The notes beneath the pieces were generated by a model, which was given only the letters and a program-made list of their open reading frames with translations, had not been told where the DNA came from and did no database searches. Shown here in pieces: positions 1 through 6,456 of a stretch of 20,085 nucleotides of DNA; position 1 is the first letter of the stretch, and every line of letters starts with the position of its first letter. Origin of the DNA: a virus. A program made the position numbers and the translations under genes. The stretch is taken from positions 1 to 20,085 of IMG/VR virus record IMGVR_UViG_3300034109_000593. One strand, 5' to 3'.

Positions 1-1013
1 ATACGAGTAGTGAGGCGCTCGATTTCAAGCACCTGGTCGCGTACATGAACATAGTCAGATACAGGGATGACACTATCAGGGTCTTGGCTTTGTGCGATAA
101 CGGTGCAGGGAAAGAAACCTTCAAAGTCGATAGCTGGCTCTTCTTTCTGAATCAGGAAGCTATCAATGGTTTTGCTTCCCCAGTAAACCATTTCGGATTC
201 TTTACACCAAATCTCGTAAATTTCTGCTTTACCTTCGTACTTACTATCGTCCTTGTTAAAGTCCTTTGATGCTTTGTCAGGGAAGGAGTCAAAGTGTAGT
301 TCGTCTGCTTTATCAACACCGAATAGCTTTTCAGCTTCCTGTCTTGTGACATACGCTCTACGACAACGCCAAGAAACTTCTGTTTCATTTCTAGCATCGG
401 AGCAAAAGTAGTCACTGTATTGCACTACATCAATGACTGCTTCTTCATCATCTTTCTTTTCGATTTCCATCTTAGCAAGAACGATGCCACCTGGACCTTG
501 GCGAGTATCAGTAAGATCGCCCTCATATGGTTGACCCTTCTCATCTGTCAAAGAACCATCTGGCCCCTGAAACAGTGCAATCTCAACATCTTCTTTTTCG
601 ATTGTAGCGCTATATCTAGCCCACAAAACTGAACGACCAGTCAGCAAAAATTGCAGAGCTGCGTTATATCCAACCTGGTCGAAAGGAAACTCGCAATCAA
701 GGATGTATTGGATGTTACGCTCTAGGATTGTGGCACTTAGTTCGTCGATTGTGCCGCCTGCGCGTTTTCTCAGGTTTACTTCGGCTTTCGGAGTAGATGA
801 ATAATAAGCGGGCAGTAAAGTATTAACACAATACCACCAAGCATTAAGTCGTCGTTCAGTATCATTAAGGATCCCTACTTGTCGCTGTGCGTTATAAACA
901 CGGATTGATTCTTCTGCTGCTTCAACAAACTTCTTACTACGCTCTTCAGCCTTAGTGATTTCAGCTTTCCAATATGTACCAGAAAATCGCTCAACTAACG
1001 GCTTTATCTTCAT
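1..1013 (-). CDS. Phage portal protein, N-terminal part (runs off left edge)
   Basis: An uninterrupted reading frame runs from ATG at 1013 to the left edge, giving about 337 residues without a stop; the C-terminus lies outside the window. The protein starts MKIKPLVERFSGTYWKAE and has a long polar N-terminal helix region. Near the window edge is IPVSDYVHVRDQVLEIERL, which resembles the SDY..RDQ..EI.RL segment of P22-type podovirus portal proteins. The portal forms the dodecameric ring through which DNA enters and leaves the capsid and on which the terminase docks. Its start overlaps the stop of the large terminase gene (ATGA, 1010-1013), so the two are probably translationally coupled. The neighbourhood (TerS, TerL, portal on one strand) supports the call. 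I identify the family from motif and position, not from an alignment. Confidence 0.8.
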   Translation of the reverse strand, partial: MKIKPLVERFSGTYWKAEITKAEERSKKFVEAAEESIRVYNAQRQVGILNDTERRLNAWWYCVNTLLPAYYSSTPKAEVNLRKRAGGTIDELSATILERNIQYILDCEFPFDQVGYNAALQFLLTGRSVLWARYSATIEKEDVEIALFQGPDGSLTDEKGQPYEGDLTDTRQGPGGIVLAKMEIEKKDDEEAVIDVVQYSDYFCSDARNETEVSWRCRRAYVTRQEAEKLFGVDKADELHFDSFPDKASKDFNKDDSKYEGKAEIYEIWCKESEMVYWGSKTIDSFLIQKEEPAIDFEGFFPCTVIAQSQDPDSVIPVSDYVHVRDQVLEIERLTTR

Positions 1014-2416
1014 ATTCTTGCTCTATTTGCCTGCGCTCGCATTTGAGCAATATAGGCTTGTAGTTTGATTACACCTTTGTTCATTACTTCGGCTGGTTGC
1101 TCCCATTTGCTATCTATCAATCGTTCTTTACATAGATACCGTAAAGCGTCGGCAAGATGGTCATTTCCGGCAGTATCTAGGTCTTCCGGCTTTTTCTTGT
1201 CAATCGCTAAACTTGGCAAAGTTTCTAACAGTTGAGGACAATTGGCGCTAATATACAACAAAGCGGGCTTTGCAACCAAGCGTTGTCTTATCTGAGACCA
1301 ACCTGACAACCTATCATTATCTGCCATTCTAAAGTTTGGGTGCTTGTATTTAGCAAAAACGCCGTGGAATTGGTCGGCTATAGACGGTCCGCCCTGGTTA
1401 TTAAAGATACTGGGATCTGCCGCCGCGTGAACATTCTCCCCGACCGATGCCGCTGCAATTCTGTTAGCTTGTTCGACGTTATCGATGCCTTTGGAGGACA
1501 TTTCACGATAGATAATGATGGCTCCTTTAGGGTAAGGAACCTCATTGCCATGATCATCGCGTCCACTACTAACAGCACCCCAGACAGCAGCAAAAGGGCT
1601 CCGATAACCCCAGTCATAGCCCAGATAGCGAGGCCAATGCTTAGGAATGTTAAAAGGTTGGCAAATATGCCGAGAACTGAACTCCGGAAAGTAGCTACCC
1701 TCATGGATTTCAAAGTCTCCTTCTAGCCACGCTCTTACAAGCTCTGGCGAGCCTACCATGTGAAGGCGATTTATGTAATCTGGATCTTGAGCTAGTAGGA
1801 TTCTATTGTCATGGATCCTGGAAGGTAGGTAAATGTAGTCGAAACTAGACCCATTAGGTAAGTCTTTTGTAAGTATCTTACGCCCCATGGGTGCAGGCTT
1901 GATAAACAACTCTTTTAGCCAGTAATGACCAACACCACCTGGGTTAAACGTAAGAATTACCTGACCTCCACCCCTACCTCGCAATGCTCCGAAAAGTTTC
2001 CAAATAGGGTTTGGATCTGAATAGTTACCAGCCTCTTCGACTGCGGCGTGGCTTAAATTCTGCCCCTGATACTTTTCAGCATCACTATCATCACCTAGCG
2101 GTCTAAACCGTAAACGTGCGCCATTAGGGAAAGTAAACTGCTTTTTTTGGTCCTGCCAGTGAGCTCTAAGTGGCAAATAAATCTGCTTAGCACGTTCAAT
2201 CAAGTCATCTGCTTGAGGTAGTTCTTTACGAAAGAATATAGCGTTAAAGGCTTCACCTAACTGTTCTTGATTAATAGCAAACTTACCCAAAACACCGTCA
2301 GTTTTACCACCACCTCGCGCACCACCAAACCCTACTAGCGTAATAGGGCAGTGAACTAGCATCTCCTGAGCGCCCGGTTGTGGGCTCCATACTATGCGTT
2401 CGTTAGTTTCATCCAC
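1010..2416 (-). CDS. terL: Terminase large subunit (packaging ATPase and nuclease)
   Basis: This 468-residue protein is the DNA-packaging motor. The ATPase half has a Walker A loop, GGARGGGKT (residues about 31-39), a Walker B-like strand ending in catalytic glutamates (HAAVEEAG, about 123-130), and an ILTFNPGG coupling motif at about 154-161. The C-terminal RNase H-fold nuclease half shows GYDWGY (Asp about 268), AAADPS (about 331-336) and NDHLADALRY (Asp about 423), giving the acidic metal-binding residues expected of a headful or cohesive-end terminase. The length is normal for the family. The start is GTG at 2416, because an in-frame stop lies just upstream; no good Shine-Dalgarno is seen, and a later ATG (residue 19) would cut close to the conserved N-terminal adenine-binding segment. 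It is followed by the portal gene with an ATGA overlap. Confidence 0.93.
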   Translation of the reverse strand: MDETNERIVWSPQPGAQEMLVHCPITLVGFGGARGGGKTDGVLGKFAINQEQLGEAFNAIFFRKELPQADDLIERAKQIYLPLRAHWQDQKKQFTFPNGARLRFRPLGDDSDAEKYQGQNLSHAAVEEAGNYSDPNPIWKLFGALRGRGGGQVILTFNPGGVGHYWLKELFIKPAPMGRKILTKDLPNGSSFDYIYLPSRIHDNRILLAQDPDYINRLHMVGSPELVRAWLEGDFEIHEGSYFPEFSSRHICQPFNIPKHWPRYLGYDWGYRSPFAAVWGAVSSGRDDHGNEVPYPKGAIIIYREMSSKGIDNVEQANRIAAASVGENVHAAADPSIFNNQGGPSIADQFHGVFAKYKHPNFRMADNDRLSGWSQIRQRLVAKPALLYISANCPQLLETLPSLAIDKKKPEDLDTAGNDHLADALRYLCKERLIDSKWEQPAEVMNKGVIKLQAYIAQMRAQANRARI

Positions 2417-2461
2417 GGTGCGTAAAACACAAATAGGCTATTACGAAACAAATTATTGATG

Positions 2462-2704
2462 TCATTTTCTTTCTGGTAGCGGATTTAAACTCATCCAATG
2501 ACTGAATATTTCAATCGGCTTCAAATTATCAGGTTCGTTATAATCGCATATATGAGTAGCGTGATCTAAACTACCACCGTCATAATTAGCAATTACTGCA
2601 TAACCTAAAACAAAATCAGGTATATAATCTTTCGTTAGCCAAAGTTGCGTAATGCCATCATCTGATTCTGGCAATCGTTCTTTAACACAAATCCATTTGC
2701 TCAT
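2462..2704 (-). CDS. DUF551-like small protein
   Basis: The protein has 80 residues and starts MSKWICVKERLPES, with HW.SLNPLP near its end. This is the pattern of DUF551 (WISVKDRLP at the N-terminus, HWMPLP at the C-terminus), a family of small phage proteins of unknown function. I chose ATG 2704 because AAAGGAGGAAGA stands directly before it and because it overlaps the stop of the upstream gene (ATGA); an in-frame GTG/TTG extension to 2740 would lie inside that gene. It is one of several related proteins in the window (see 2701-2898, 12222-12407, 12652-13047, 13263-13613). It sits between TerS and TerL, an unusual place for such genes. The function is unknown. Confidence 0.7.
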   Translation of the reverse strand: MSKWICVKERLPESDDGITQLWLTKDYIPDFVLGYAVIANYDGGSLDHATHICDYNEPDNLKPIEIFSHWMSLNPLPERK

Positions 2705-2898
2705 TCTTCCTCCTTTGGCAATGCGGGCAATACCATCCAATAGAAGCCCTTACATACTACTTTTTCATTGGGCTTCGGCAATCTATCCTTTACAGAGATC
2801 CACTTAGGTTGTGCTGCTTTGTAGCCAGCGAGGAATGCGTTTTTCGCCCAAATATCATCTGCATACTCATCTGCCAAATCTTTAGGTGTCTTGTTCAT
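2701..2898 (-). CDS. Short modular DUF551-type protein (MNKTPKDLA...WISVKDRLP)
   Basis: This 65-residue protein combines an N-terminal module, NKTPKDLADEY followed by FLAGYKAA, with WISVKDRLPKPNEKV and a very short tail WMVLPALPKEEE. Compared with the paralogue at 12652-13047, the roughly 50 residues between RLP and the final W-M-LP motif are nearly all missing, so it looks like an internally deleted but still open copy. A weak GGAAT lies upstream of ATG 2898. The gene overlaps its upstream neighbour by 17 bp and its downstream neighbour by 4 bp, so it is part of a tightly packed operon. The function is unknown. The tail could also be a chance match, but the N-terminal module is clear. Confidence 0.65.
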   Translation of the reverse strand: MNKTPKDLADEYADDIWAKNAFLAGYKAAQPKWISVKDRLPKPNEKVVCKGFYWMVLPALPKEEE

Positions 2899-3187
2899 TA
2901 GAAATCGATTCCATTCGTTTATAAACTATGGCTAATCTGAGCATCTCATGAGCCCTATCGGTGGAATCCATCGTCGCTCTAAGAATAATTGGATAGCCAA
3001 TTAAATCGTCAAGGATCCTTTCGTGATCAAATATTCCTCCTCTAAATAAAGCCTCCTTAAGTTTATAGATTGCATTGTGAAATCGTTTCTCAGCTTCTGG
3101 GATTTGTGTTCTGCTAACCTTTGCAAGGCGCAAAGCTTCTTCTTTTAGGTATTCGTACTCGTTCATTTTTTTACTCGCATCCGTCAT
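2882..3187 (-). CDS. Hypothetical protein, helical, in packaging operon
   Basis: The product has 101 residues. Its N-terminal half is rich in charged heptad-like sequence (EYEYLKEEALRLAKVSR), suggesting a mostly helical fold. I do not recognise a family. ATG 3187 is preferred over the in-frame ATG 3166 because GGTGACTG, a variant of the phage's recurrent start motif, stands immediately before ATG 3187, whereas only an A-rich run precedes 3166. The N-terminus overlaps the stop of the zinc-ribbon gene upstream by 17 bp. There is no signal peptide or membrane segment. The function is unknown; it is cotranscribed with the TerS/TerL block. Confidence 0.6.
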   Translation of the reverse strand: MTDASKKMNEYEYLKEEALRLAKVSRTQIPEAEKRFHNAIYKLKEALFRGGIFDHERILDDLIGYPIILRATMDSTDRAHEMLRLAIVYKRMESISNEQDT

Positions 3188-3359
3188 CAGTCACCATTAC
3201 AGCGTTATCACCATAAATTCTTTCTACTGAACACCGAGGATTTTGACAGTAAAAATAAGTATTAACAGGGTCATCATTACTAACGGTGCTTACGTGCTTG
3301 CACCAAGGACAGCGCCTACTATGATCAGGCTCATCTTTGAAACTATGCTCTATGCCCAT
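3171..3359 (-). CDS. Small zinc-ribbon protein
   Basis: This 62-residue protein has two cysteine pairs, CPWC (residues 17-20) and CQNPRC (about 38-43), as in a compact zinc ribbon. The family could bind nucleic acid or a protein partner; nothing further can be read from the sequence. Translation is well supported: AGGTGACTA stands directly before ATG 3359, the same motif that precedes many early genes on the other strand, and the stop codon of the upstream gene (3367-3369) is embedded in it. It is the second of two adjacent zinc-ribbon genes between TerS and TerL. Confidence 0.65.
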   Translation of the reverse strand: MGIEHSFKDEPDHSRRCPWCKHVSTVSNDDPVNTYFYCQNPRCSVERIYGDNAVMVTDDGCE

Positions 3360-3366
3360 TAGTCAC

Positions 3367-3582
3367 CTATTTACCCCAAGCCAAATCGTACTCTTCCTTG
3401 CTAATAGACTGCTTCCAAACGCTAGACCATTGTCTACACTTGCTGCACCTAATATATAGCCTATCAACAACTCCGCAACCTACAAAACTACACTTCTCAT
3501 TCTTACACCTAAAATAAACCATTCTCTCAGGTATAATCTTAGCTGCATTTTTCCTTTTGGACCGGCGTGTAGGCTCTGGCAT
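3367..3582 (-). CDS. Small basic zinc-ribbon protein
   Basis: The 71 residues begin with a strongly basic stretch (TRRSKRKNAAK) followed by two cysteine pairs, FRCKNEKC (about 25-31) and IRCSKCRQW (about 44-51), a treble-clef or zinc-ribbon arrangement. The basic tail suggests nucleic-acid contact, but this is inference. It lies directly downstream of the small terminase gene and upstream of a second zinc-ribbon gene, so a role in packaging or DNA metabolism is possible but unproven. The ribosome-binding site is weak (GAAGACGA). Confidence 0.6.
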   Translation of the reverse strand: MPEPTRRSKRKNAAKIIPERMVYFRCKNEKCSFVGCGVVDRLYIRCSKCRQWSSVWKQSISKEEYDLAWGK

Positions 3583-3670
3583 CGTTCGTCTTCGAGTACC
3601 TACTAAATTTGTATCCCAACCAGGAAACGATAAAAACGGTCAGCATTTACAAAACCGCCGGATCTCAACT

Positions 3671-4165
3671 CTAACCTACATCATCCGTCTCGTCAGGTGG
3701 ATTCAAATACTTTGCTTCAAATTCTTCTCTACTCAATGGCTTAGCACTTACAACAGCGTTTATAGTGCCAACATGCTCAACAACATTGTTCTCAGTCCAA
3801 CCTAGTTTCGACTTTCCAAGGTACATCAAAACTTGCGGATTACCACTCATAGCTTGCTCCATCAAACCACGAGCTACAACCTCCTGCATCCCAGCCTGAC
3901 CAGCAGCATACTCCTCATTATACCACCTAGTTAACTCAATCGGACTTAACCTAGCAGCTATAGCTACAGCATTCTTACTCAATCCCAATTTAGCTAACCT
4001 AGTAACCATAGCACTTGTCTCAGCATCCTTCTCATAACGCTGACTGCTATAATCCCTCCTACCACCCCTGGGCTTACTAGCTAACGGGTTATCCACAACT
4101 ACTTCCAACTCTCCAATTTTTCCGGATAGTTCAGTGTCTACATTTTTAATTTCTTTATCGCTCAT
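3671..4165 (-). CDS. terS: Terminase small subunit (DNA recognition)
   Basis: This 164-residue protein has a disordered, charged N-terminus, then a helix-turn-helix region, LAKLGLSKNAVAIAARLSP (about 57-75), then an oligomerisation helix with GNPQVLMYLGKSKLGW. This layout is typical of podovirus and siphovirus small terminase subunits, which bind the packaging start site and hand DNA to TerL. Its ATG overlaps the stop of the methyltransferase gene (ATGA at 4162-4165). It is separated from TerL by 1.25 kb containing five small genes, which is unusual because the two subunits are normally adjacent. The call rests on HTH pattern, size and context. Confidence 0.75.
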   Translation of the reverse strand: MSDKEIKNVDTELSGKIGELEVVVDNPLASKPRGGRRDYSSQRYEKDAETSAMVTRLAKLGLSKNAVAIAARLSPIELTRWYNEEYAAGQAGMQEVVARGLMEQAMSGNPQVLMYLGKSKLGWTENNVVEHVGTINAVVSAKPLSREEFEAKYLNPPDETDDVG

Positions 4166-4875
4166 AAGCTTAATATCTCTTGTCTCATTCTATCAGATAT
4201 AACCTGGCAATATGCTTCTTCTTTTTCAATTCCAATACATTTCCTATTCATATCCTTGGCAGCTCTAAGCGTTGTGCCACTGCCAGCAAACGGATCTAAT
4301 ATAGTTTCTACCCTTTTTTTTAGCTTTGTATCAGCCTGGTCTATACACCATTTCATAACGTCCAATGGTTTCTGTGTAGGATGCCACCTCTGCTCTGGGC
4401 GTTTTTTCATGCAACCATTCCAAAGATAACTCAACCGCCTTACAGCACCAGGCAAATTAGTCCACGCTAATTCACAATCGGCAAAGTCACCTGTAATATG
4501 CTTATCCCACACCAACCAACAAGATGACGCCGGCATCGCATAATAGTTACCACCAAAGATAATAGCCGGACTCTTTATAAAACTATCAATTAACCTTTGC
4601 TCTATAGGCTTGTTATCCCAAGACGCAGCACCATAATCCTTAGCTACAGCTAACTTGCTTCGACTCTTGTTAGCGCCAGCCGCTTCACCTATTCCATAAG
4701 GCGGATCAGTCAGTACCAAATCAACCTTAGGCATTAACGGTAACAACTCCCTACAATCACCGTGGTACAGCGTCACGTGCTCATCCTGGTAATACGGCTT
4801 AGGCAATTCTGAGATTTTTAAAATTTCAGCAGTCTTGGATTCAACTTCTGGTTTTAAATCATCTTCAGTTTGCAT
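4162..4875 (-). CDS. DNA (adenine-N6 or cytosine-N4) methyltransferase, beta-type
   Basis: The protein has 237 residues. It carries catalytic motif IV, LTDPPYGIG (DPPY at about 57-60), then the HPTQKP signature (about 165-170), then the S-adenosylmethionine-binding motif I, ILDPFAGSGTT (about 192-202). The order IV before I is that of beta-class amino-methyltransferases (N6_N4_Mtase family), and DPPY is most often found in adenine-N6 enzymes. There is no partner restriction gene, so it is an orphan phage enzyme. It may protect phage DNA from host restriction or mark DNA for packaging. The target sequence cannot be read from the protein. It is the first gene of the leftward packaging operon, overlapping terS by 4 bp. 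Confidence 0.88.
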   Translation of the reverse strand: MQTEDDLKPEVESKTAEILKISELPKPYYQDEHVTLYHGDCRELLPLMPKVDLVLTDPPYGIGEAAGANKSRSKLAVAKDYGAASWDNKPIEQRLIDSFIKSPAIIFGGNYYAMPASSCWLVWDKHITGDFADCELAWTNLPGAVRRLSYLWNGCMKKRPEQRWHPTQKPLDVMKWCIDQADTKLKKRVETILDPFAGSGTTLRAAKDMNRKCIGIEKEEAYCQVISDRMRQEILSL

Positions 4876-5193
4876 AACTTTAGCCTAATAGTAGAACAAG
4901 GTTTGGGTAGTAAGTTTAGGATTTTTATGTGAGAGATGGGATATAGGCATGTGGAGTAGCGAGCCGAGTTTTAAATTCGTTTTCATTTTGGAAACTGAAA
5001 CCTAATCCACACGCTGCAAGGTACTGAAACCATTTGAGATTCTTACTTAACTAGTTTTCTAATTCTCGTTAGGTAGGATAGCATAACAATATTAAATACT
5101 TATCAACGTTATCAACATTAGATACACCTATCCCGTAACCGATTGTTACTGATCTATCTCAGTGCATAACATTAACAAGCACAGAGATATCAA
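4876..5193. other. Intergenic control stretch between repressor-like gene and methyltransferase
   Basis: No convincing gene is seen in these 318 bp. A 33-codon minus-strand frame (4986 to 4885) lacks a ribosome-binding site. The stretch holds a tandem repeat on the plus strand, TTATCAAC-G-TTATCAAC (5100-5116), and one copy of the 8-bp palindrome AACTAGTT (5049-5056), which recurs beside the early promoter. It is the natural place for the leftward late promoter. Confidence 0.5.
5086..5115 (-). promoter_or_regulatory. Candidate leftward promoter for packaging/late operon
   Basis: On the minus strand TTGATA (5115-5110) and TATTGT (5091-5086) stand 18 bp apart, matching 5/6 and 4/6 of the sigma70 boxes. 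The -35 overlaps the tandem GTTGATAA repeat, which could also be a binding site. If used, it leaves a leader of about 200 nt before the methyltransferase ATG at 4875, containing the AACTAGTT palindrome. The evidence is weak. Confidence 0.3.
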
Positions 5194-5484
5194 CTACTTA
5201 GTAATCTCTATCAGCATCTCGCACCAATCTTCATCACTTAAGCCGCTTATACGTTTGAGATGTAACAGCTCATCTATCGTATAGAGTCTCTTGTTACGTT
5301 CACGTTGGACTATGCAGTCTCTGCTACATCCTACGAGCTTACTCATCTCATTCTGCGAGATACCAAGTATCGACCGTATCACTTTATACAGTATTCCTCG
5401 TTCAGTCCGTTGTCTTCTTAATCGTTTCGCCGTTAGTAGGATCTGCTTCGGCTTTTCCGTGTTCACTTGATCAACAGTAAACAT
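5194..5484 (-). CDS. XRE/Cro-like transcriptional regulator
   Basis: The product has 96 residues with a basic N-terminal part (KRLRRQRTERG, about 20-30) and a helix-turn-helix of the XRE/lambda-repressor type, LGISQNEMSKLVGCSRDCIVQ (about 40-60), followed by RERNKRLYTIDELLHLKRI, which fits helices 4 and 5. It has no LexA-type peptidase or dimerisation domain, so it is closer to a Cro-sized regulator than to a CI repressor. It is divergent from the early operon and lies between the early promoter and the late genes, the usual place for a lytic switch. The AGCTAAC-type elements nearby are candidate operators. No clear Shine-Dalgarno precedes ATG 5484, so the start is less certain than the frame. 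Confidence 0.7.
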   Translation of the reverse strand: MFTVDQVNTEKPKQILLTAKRLRRQRTERGILYKVIRSILGISQNEMSKLVGCSRDCIVQRERNKRLYTIDELLHLKRISGLSDEDWCEMLIEITK

Positions 5485-5501
5485 CTAATATCATTAAGTA
5501 T

Positions 5502-5546
5502 TTTATAGTATCTTTTAAGTATAGCTAACTACTTGAATCAATTAAA
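5502..5546 (-). promoter_or_regulatory. Candidate promoter of the XRE-like regulator
   Basis: The AT-rich DNA upstream of ATG 5484 contains, on the minus strand, TATACT (5523-5518) with a poor -35 TTTAAT 17 bp upstream, and TATAAA (5507-5502). A near-copy of the AGCTAACTAGTTGAAT element (5523-5538) overlaps it, which would suit autoregulation. No -35 box is convincing. Confidence 0.3.
5523..5538. repeat. AGCTAACTASTTGAAT element, copy 1
   Basis: This 16-bp element differs by one base from copy 2 at 5798-5813. It lies just upstream of the XRE-like gene, overlapping its candidate promoter, so it is a candidate operator. Confidence 0.45.
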
Positions 5547-5678
5547 CAAATATATACTTAAATTTTATGTTTATACAAGTCTATATCTATAATGCTGTGC
5601 ATATGATCTATGACACCGCTATAAGCATGACGTAGCATCACCGTAATCTGATAAGTATGCATGACATTAATCTATAAG

Positions 5679-5713
5679 CTCGCCATAGCTCGCGTCGTCT
5701 CGCTATCGCTCGT
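5679..5713. repeat. Four CTCG(C) motifs with exact 10-bp period
   Basis: CTCGC begins at 5679, 5689 and 5699, and CTCG at 5709. The spacing of one helical turn puts all copies on the same face of the DNA, as in iterons or cooperative operator arrays. The five bases between copies vary (CATAG, GTCGT, TATCG), so it is not a simple slipped tandem repeat. Confidence 0.5.
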
Positions 5714-5797
5714 TTCCATAAAGACGAAATGAGACATTGTTATATTCAAAGTATTTTAAAGAAAGTTGCACTTTTTTCATCTTTTTTTTGAATACGT

Positions 5798-5813
5798 AGC
5801 TAACTAGTTGAAT
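5798..5813. repeat. AGCTAACTAGTTGAAT element, copy 2
   Basis: This copy contains the perfect 8-bp palindrome AACTAGTT (5802-5809), also found at 5049-5056. It ends 39 bp upstream of the early -35 box. It is a candidate operator or activator site for the XRE-like protein. Confidence 0.45.
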
Positions 5814-5852
5814 GCTATAGACATAAAAGTTTATGAATCTTTAAAGTTTTCC

Positions 5853-5881
5853 TTGCCATCCTACGAATATATATGTATACT
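5853..5881 (+). promoter_or_regulatory. Strong early rightward promoter
   Basis: TTGCCA (5853-5858) and TATACT (5876-5881) are separated by exactly 17 bp and match the sigma70 consensus at 5/6 positions each. Transcription would start near 5888, leaving a short leader to ATG 5925. The leader contains GAGT-A-ACTC (5897-5905), a 9-bp palindrome that could be an operator. The next genes all point the same way without strong internal promoters, so this probably drives the whole early operon. Confidence 0.7.
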
Positions 5882-5910
5882 GATATTACTGAGTCAGAGT
5901 AACTCGCATA

Positions 5911-5927
5911 AACAAGGTGACTATATG
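5911..5927 (+). promoter_or_regulatory. First copy of the conserved start motif (no hairpins)
   Basis: AACAAGGTGACTATATG contains the ribosome-binding site and ATG of the first early gene. AGGTGA pairs with the 3' end of 16S rRNA. The same string precedes later early genes, there preceded by hairpins that are absent here. Confidence 0.7.
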
Positions 5928-6194
5928 ACAATTAACATATCGTTTTTACTGCCAAATCGAACTATTGCAGAAAATTGGATAGTTGATCTGCTAAATCAAC
6001 CGGCTGAGGATGTGTACAACAAACTGTTAAAAATATCTTACGACAATGCCGATGGTTTGACGTGCAAAATTGGGAACGGATCGTTTGGTGATAAAGTTAC
6101 ATGGAATCAAATCATGCGAACGGCTAAAATTCCCAATCCCATAGTATCCAAGCGCAAAGGCTATCAGTTAGTGACGTTTACAGTTGGCAGATAA
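5925..6194 (+). CDS. Hypothetical early protein, first gene of operon
   Basis: The protein has 89 residues, is soluble, and has no recognised domain. The N-terminus MTINISFLLPNRT is followed by an amphipathic segment (WIVDLLNQPAEDVYNKLLKI), and the C-terminus GYQLVTFTVGR looks like a beta strand. ATG 5925 is chosen because AAGGTGACTAT stands directly before it. The longer frame starting at TTG 5808 would begin upstream of the early promoter and cannot be made from that transcript. As the first gene after a strong early promoter it is a candidate host-takeover or regulatory protein. That is inference from position only. Confidence 0.65.
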   Translation: MTINISFLLPNRTIAENWIVDLLNQPAEDVYNKLLKISYDNADGLTCKIGNGSFGDKVTWNQIMRTAKIPNPIVSKRKGYQLVTFTVGR

Positions 6195-6198
6195 ACAA

Positions 6199-6267
6199 TC
6201 AACAAGGCATCCCAAGGGGTGCCTGATTGATCGGACTAAGCCGACAAACAAACAAGGTGACTATATG
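6199..6267 (+). repeat. Intergenic two-hairpin/start cassette, copy 1
   Basis: Hairpin 1 is GGCATCC (6206-6212), loop CAAG, GGGTGCC (6217-6223), 7 bp including one G-U. Hairpin 2 is TCGG (6231-6234), loop, CCGA (6241-6244). The start motif AACAAGGTGACTATATG (6251-6267) follows. The hairpin 1 stem differs in sequence from copies 2 and 3 but keeps its pairing. Confidence 0.7.
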
Positions 6268-6456
6268 ACTCTAAAACAACTCAACGAAAAATATGCTTTT
6301 ATAGCAACAATAGCTAAAAGCAATTCAAGCTATGGTAATTACATTGTACGATTAAAGAAACCACTTAATGCCTTCGAGTTTTTCTTCAAATTATCTGACA
6401 TTGTACGTTTTCTTGATTCGCACGTTAGAGATTTACGCTCTGGTAACTGCTTATAA
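6265..6456 (+). CDS. Hypothetical small early protein
   Basis: The protein has 63 residues (MTLKQLNEKYAFIATIAKS...) with a segment NAFEFFFKLSDIVRFL that could be an amphipathic helix. No family is recognised. The start at 6265 is fixed by the conserved AAGGTGACTATATG; the frame is open further upstream through the hairpin cassette, but that extension has no ribosome-binding site. It is flanked on both sides by copies of the two-hairpin cassette, so the gene behaves as a discrete insertable unit. Confidence 0.6.
   Translation: MTLKQLNEKYAFIATIAKSNSSYGNYIVRLKKPLNAFEFFFKLSDIVRFLDSHVRDLRSGNCL

Larger units (their letters stand above)
5485..5852. other. Non-coding divergent control region with repeats
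   Basis: These 368 bp hold no gene. They are AT-rich except for one GC-richer patch with four CTCG motifs at 10-bp spacing (5679-5712). Two related blocks flank the region: AAGTATTTTA...AGCTAACTACTTGAAT (5496-5538) and AAGTATTTTA...AGCTAACTAGTTGAAT (5750-5813). This is consistent with operators for a regulator controlling both divergent units, and possibly with a replication origin. Confidence 0.5.

Noticed and set aside
45-632. Small ORFs on both strands (45-269, 152-415, 420-632) at the left end
   Set aside because: They lie inside the portal reading frame, which is open from 1013 to the left edge; no ribosome-binding sites.
1340-1726. ORFs 1340-1726 (+) and 1378-1713 (-) in the terminase region
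   Set aside because: Other-frame shadows of the well-supported large terminase gene.
3557-3805. Plus-strand ORF 3557-3805
   Set aside because: Overlaps the small terminase and zinc-ribbon genes on the other strand, with no ribosome-binding site.
4885-4986. 33-codon minus-strand frame starting at 4986
   Set aside because: No ribosome-binding site and no recognisable features; lies in a likely leader or promoter stretch.
5100-5117. DnaA boxes (TTATCAACG, TTATCAACA)
   Set aside because: Each differs from the TTATNCACA consensus at one or more important positions, and there are only two; kept only as a tandem repeat.
5808-5924. TTG start extending the first early gene upstream to 5808
   Set aside because: It would precede the strong promoter at 5853-5881, while the conserved start motif sits directly before ATG 5925.
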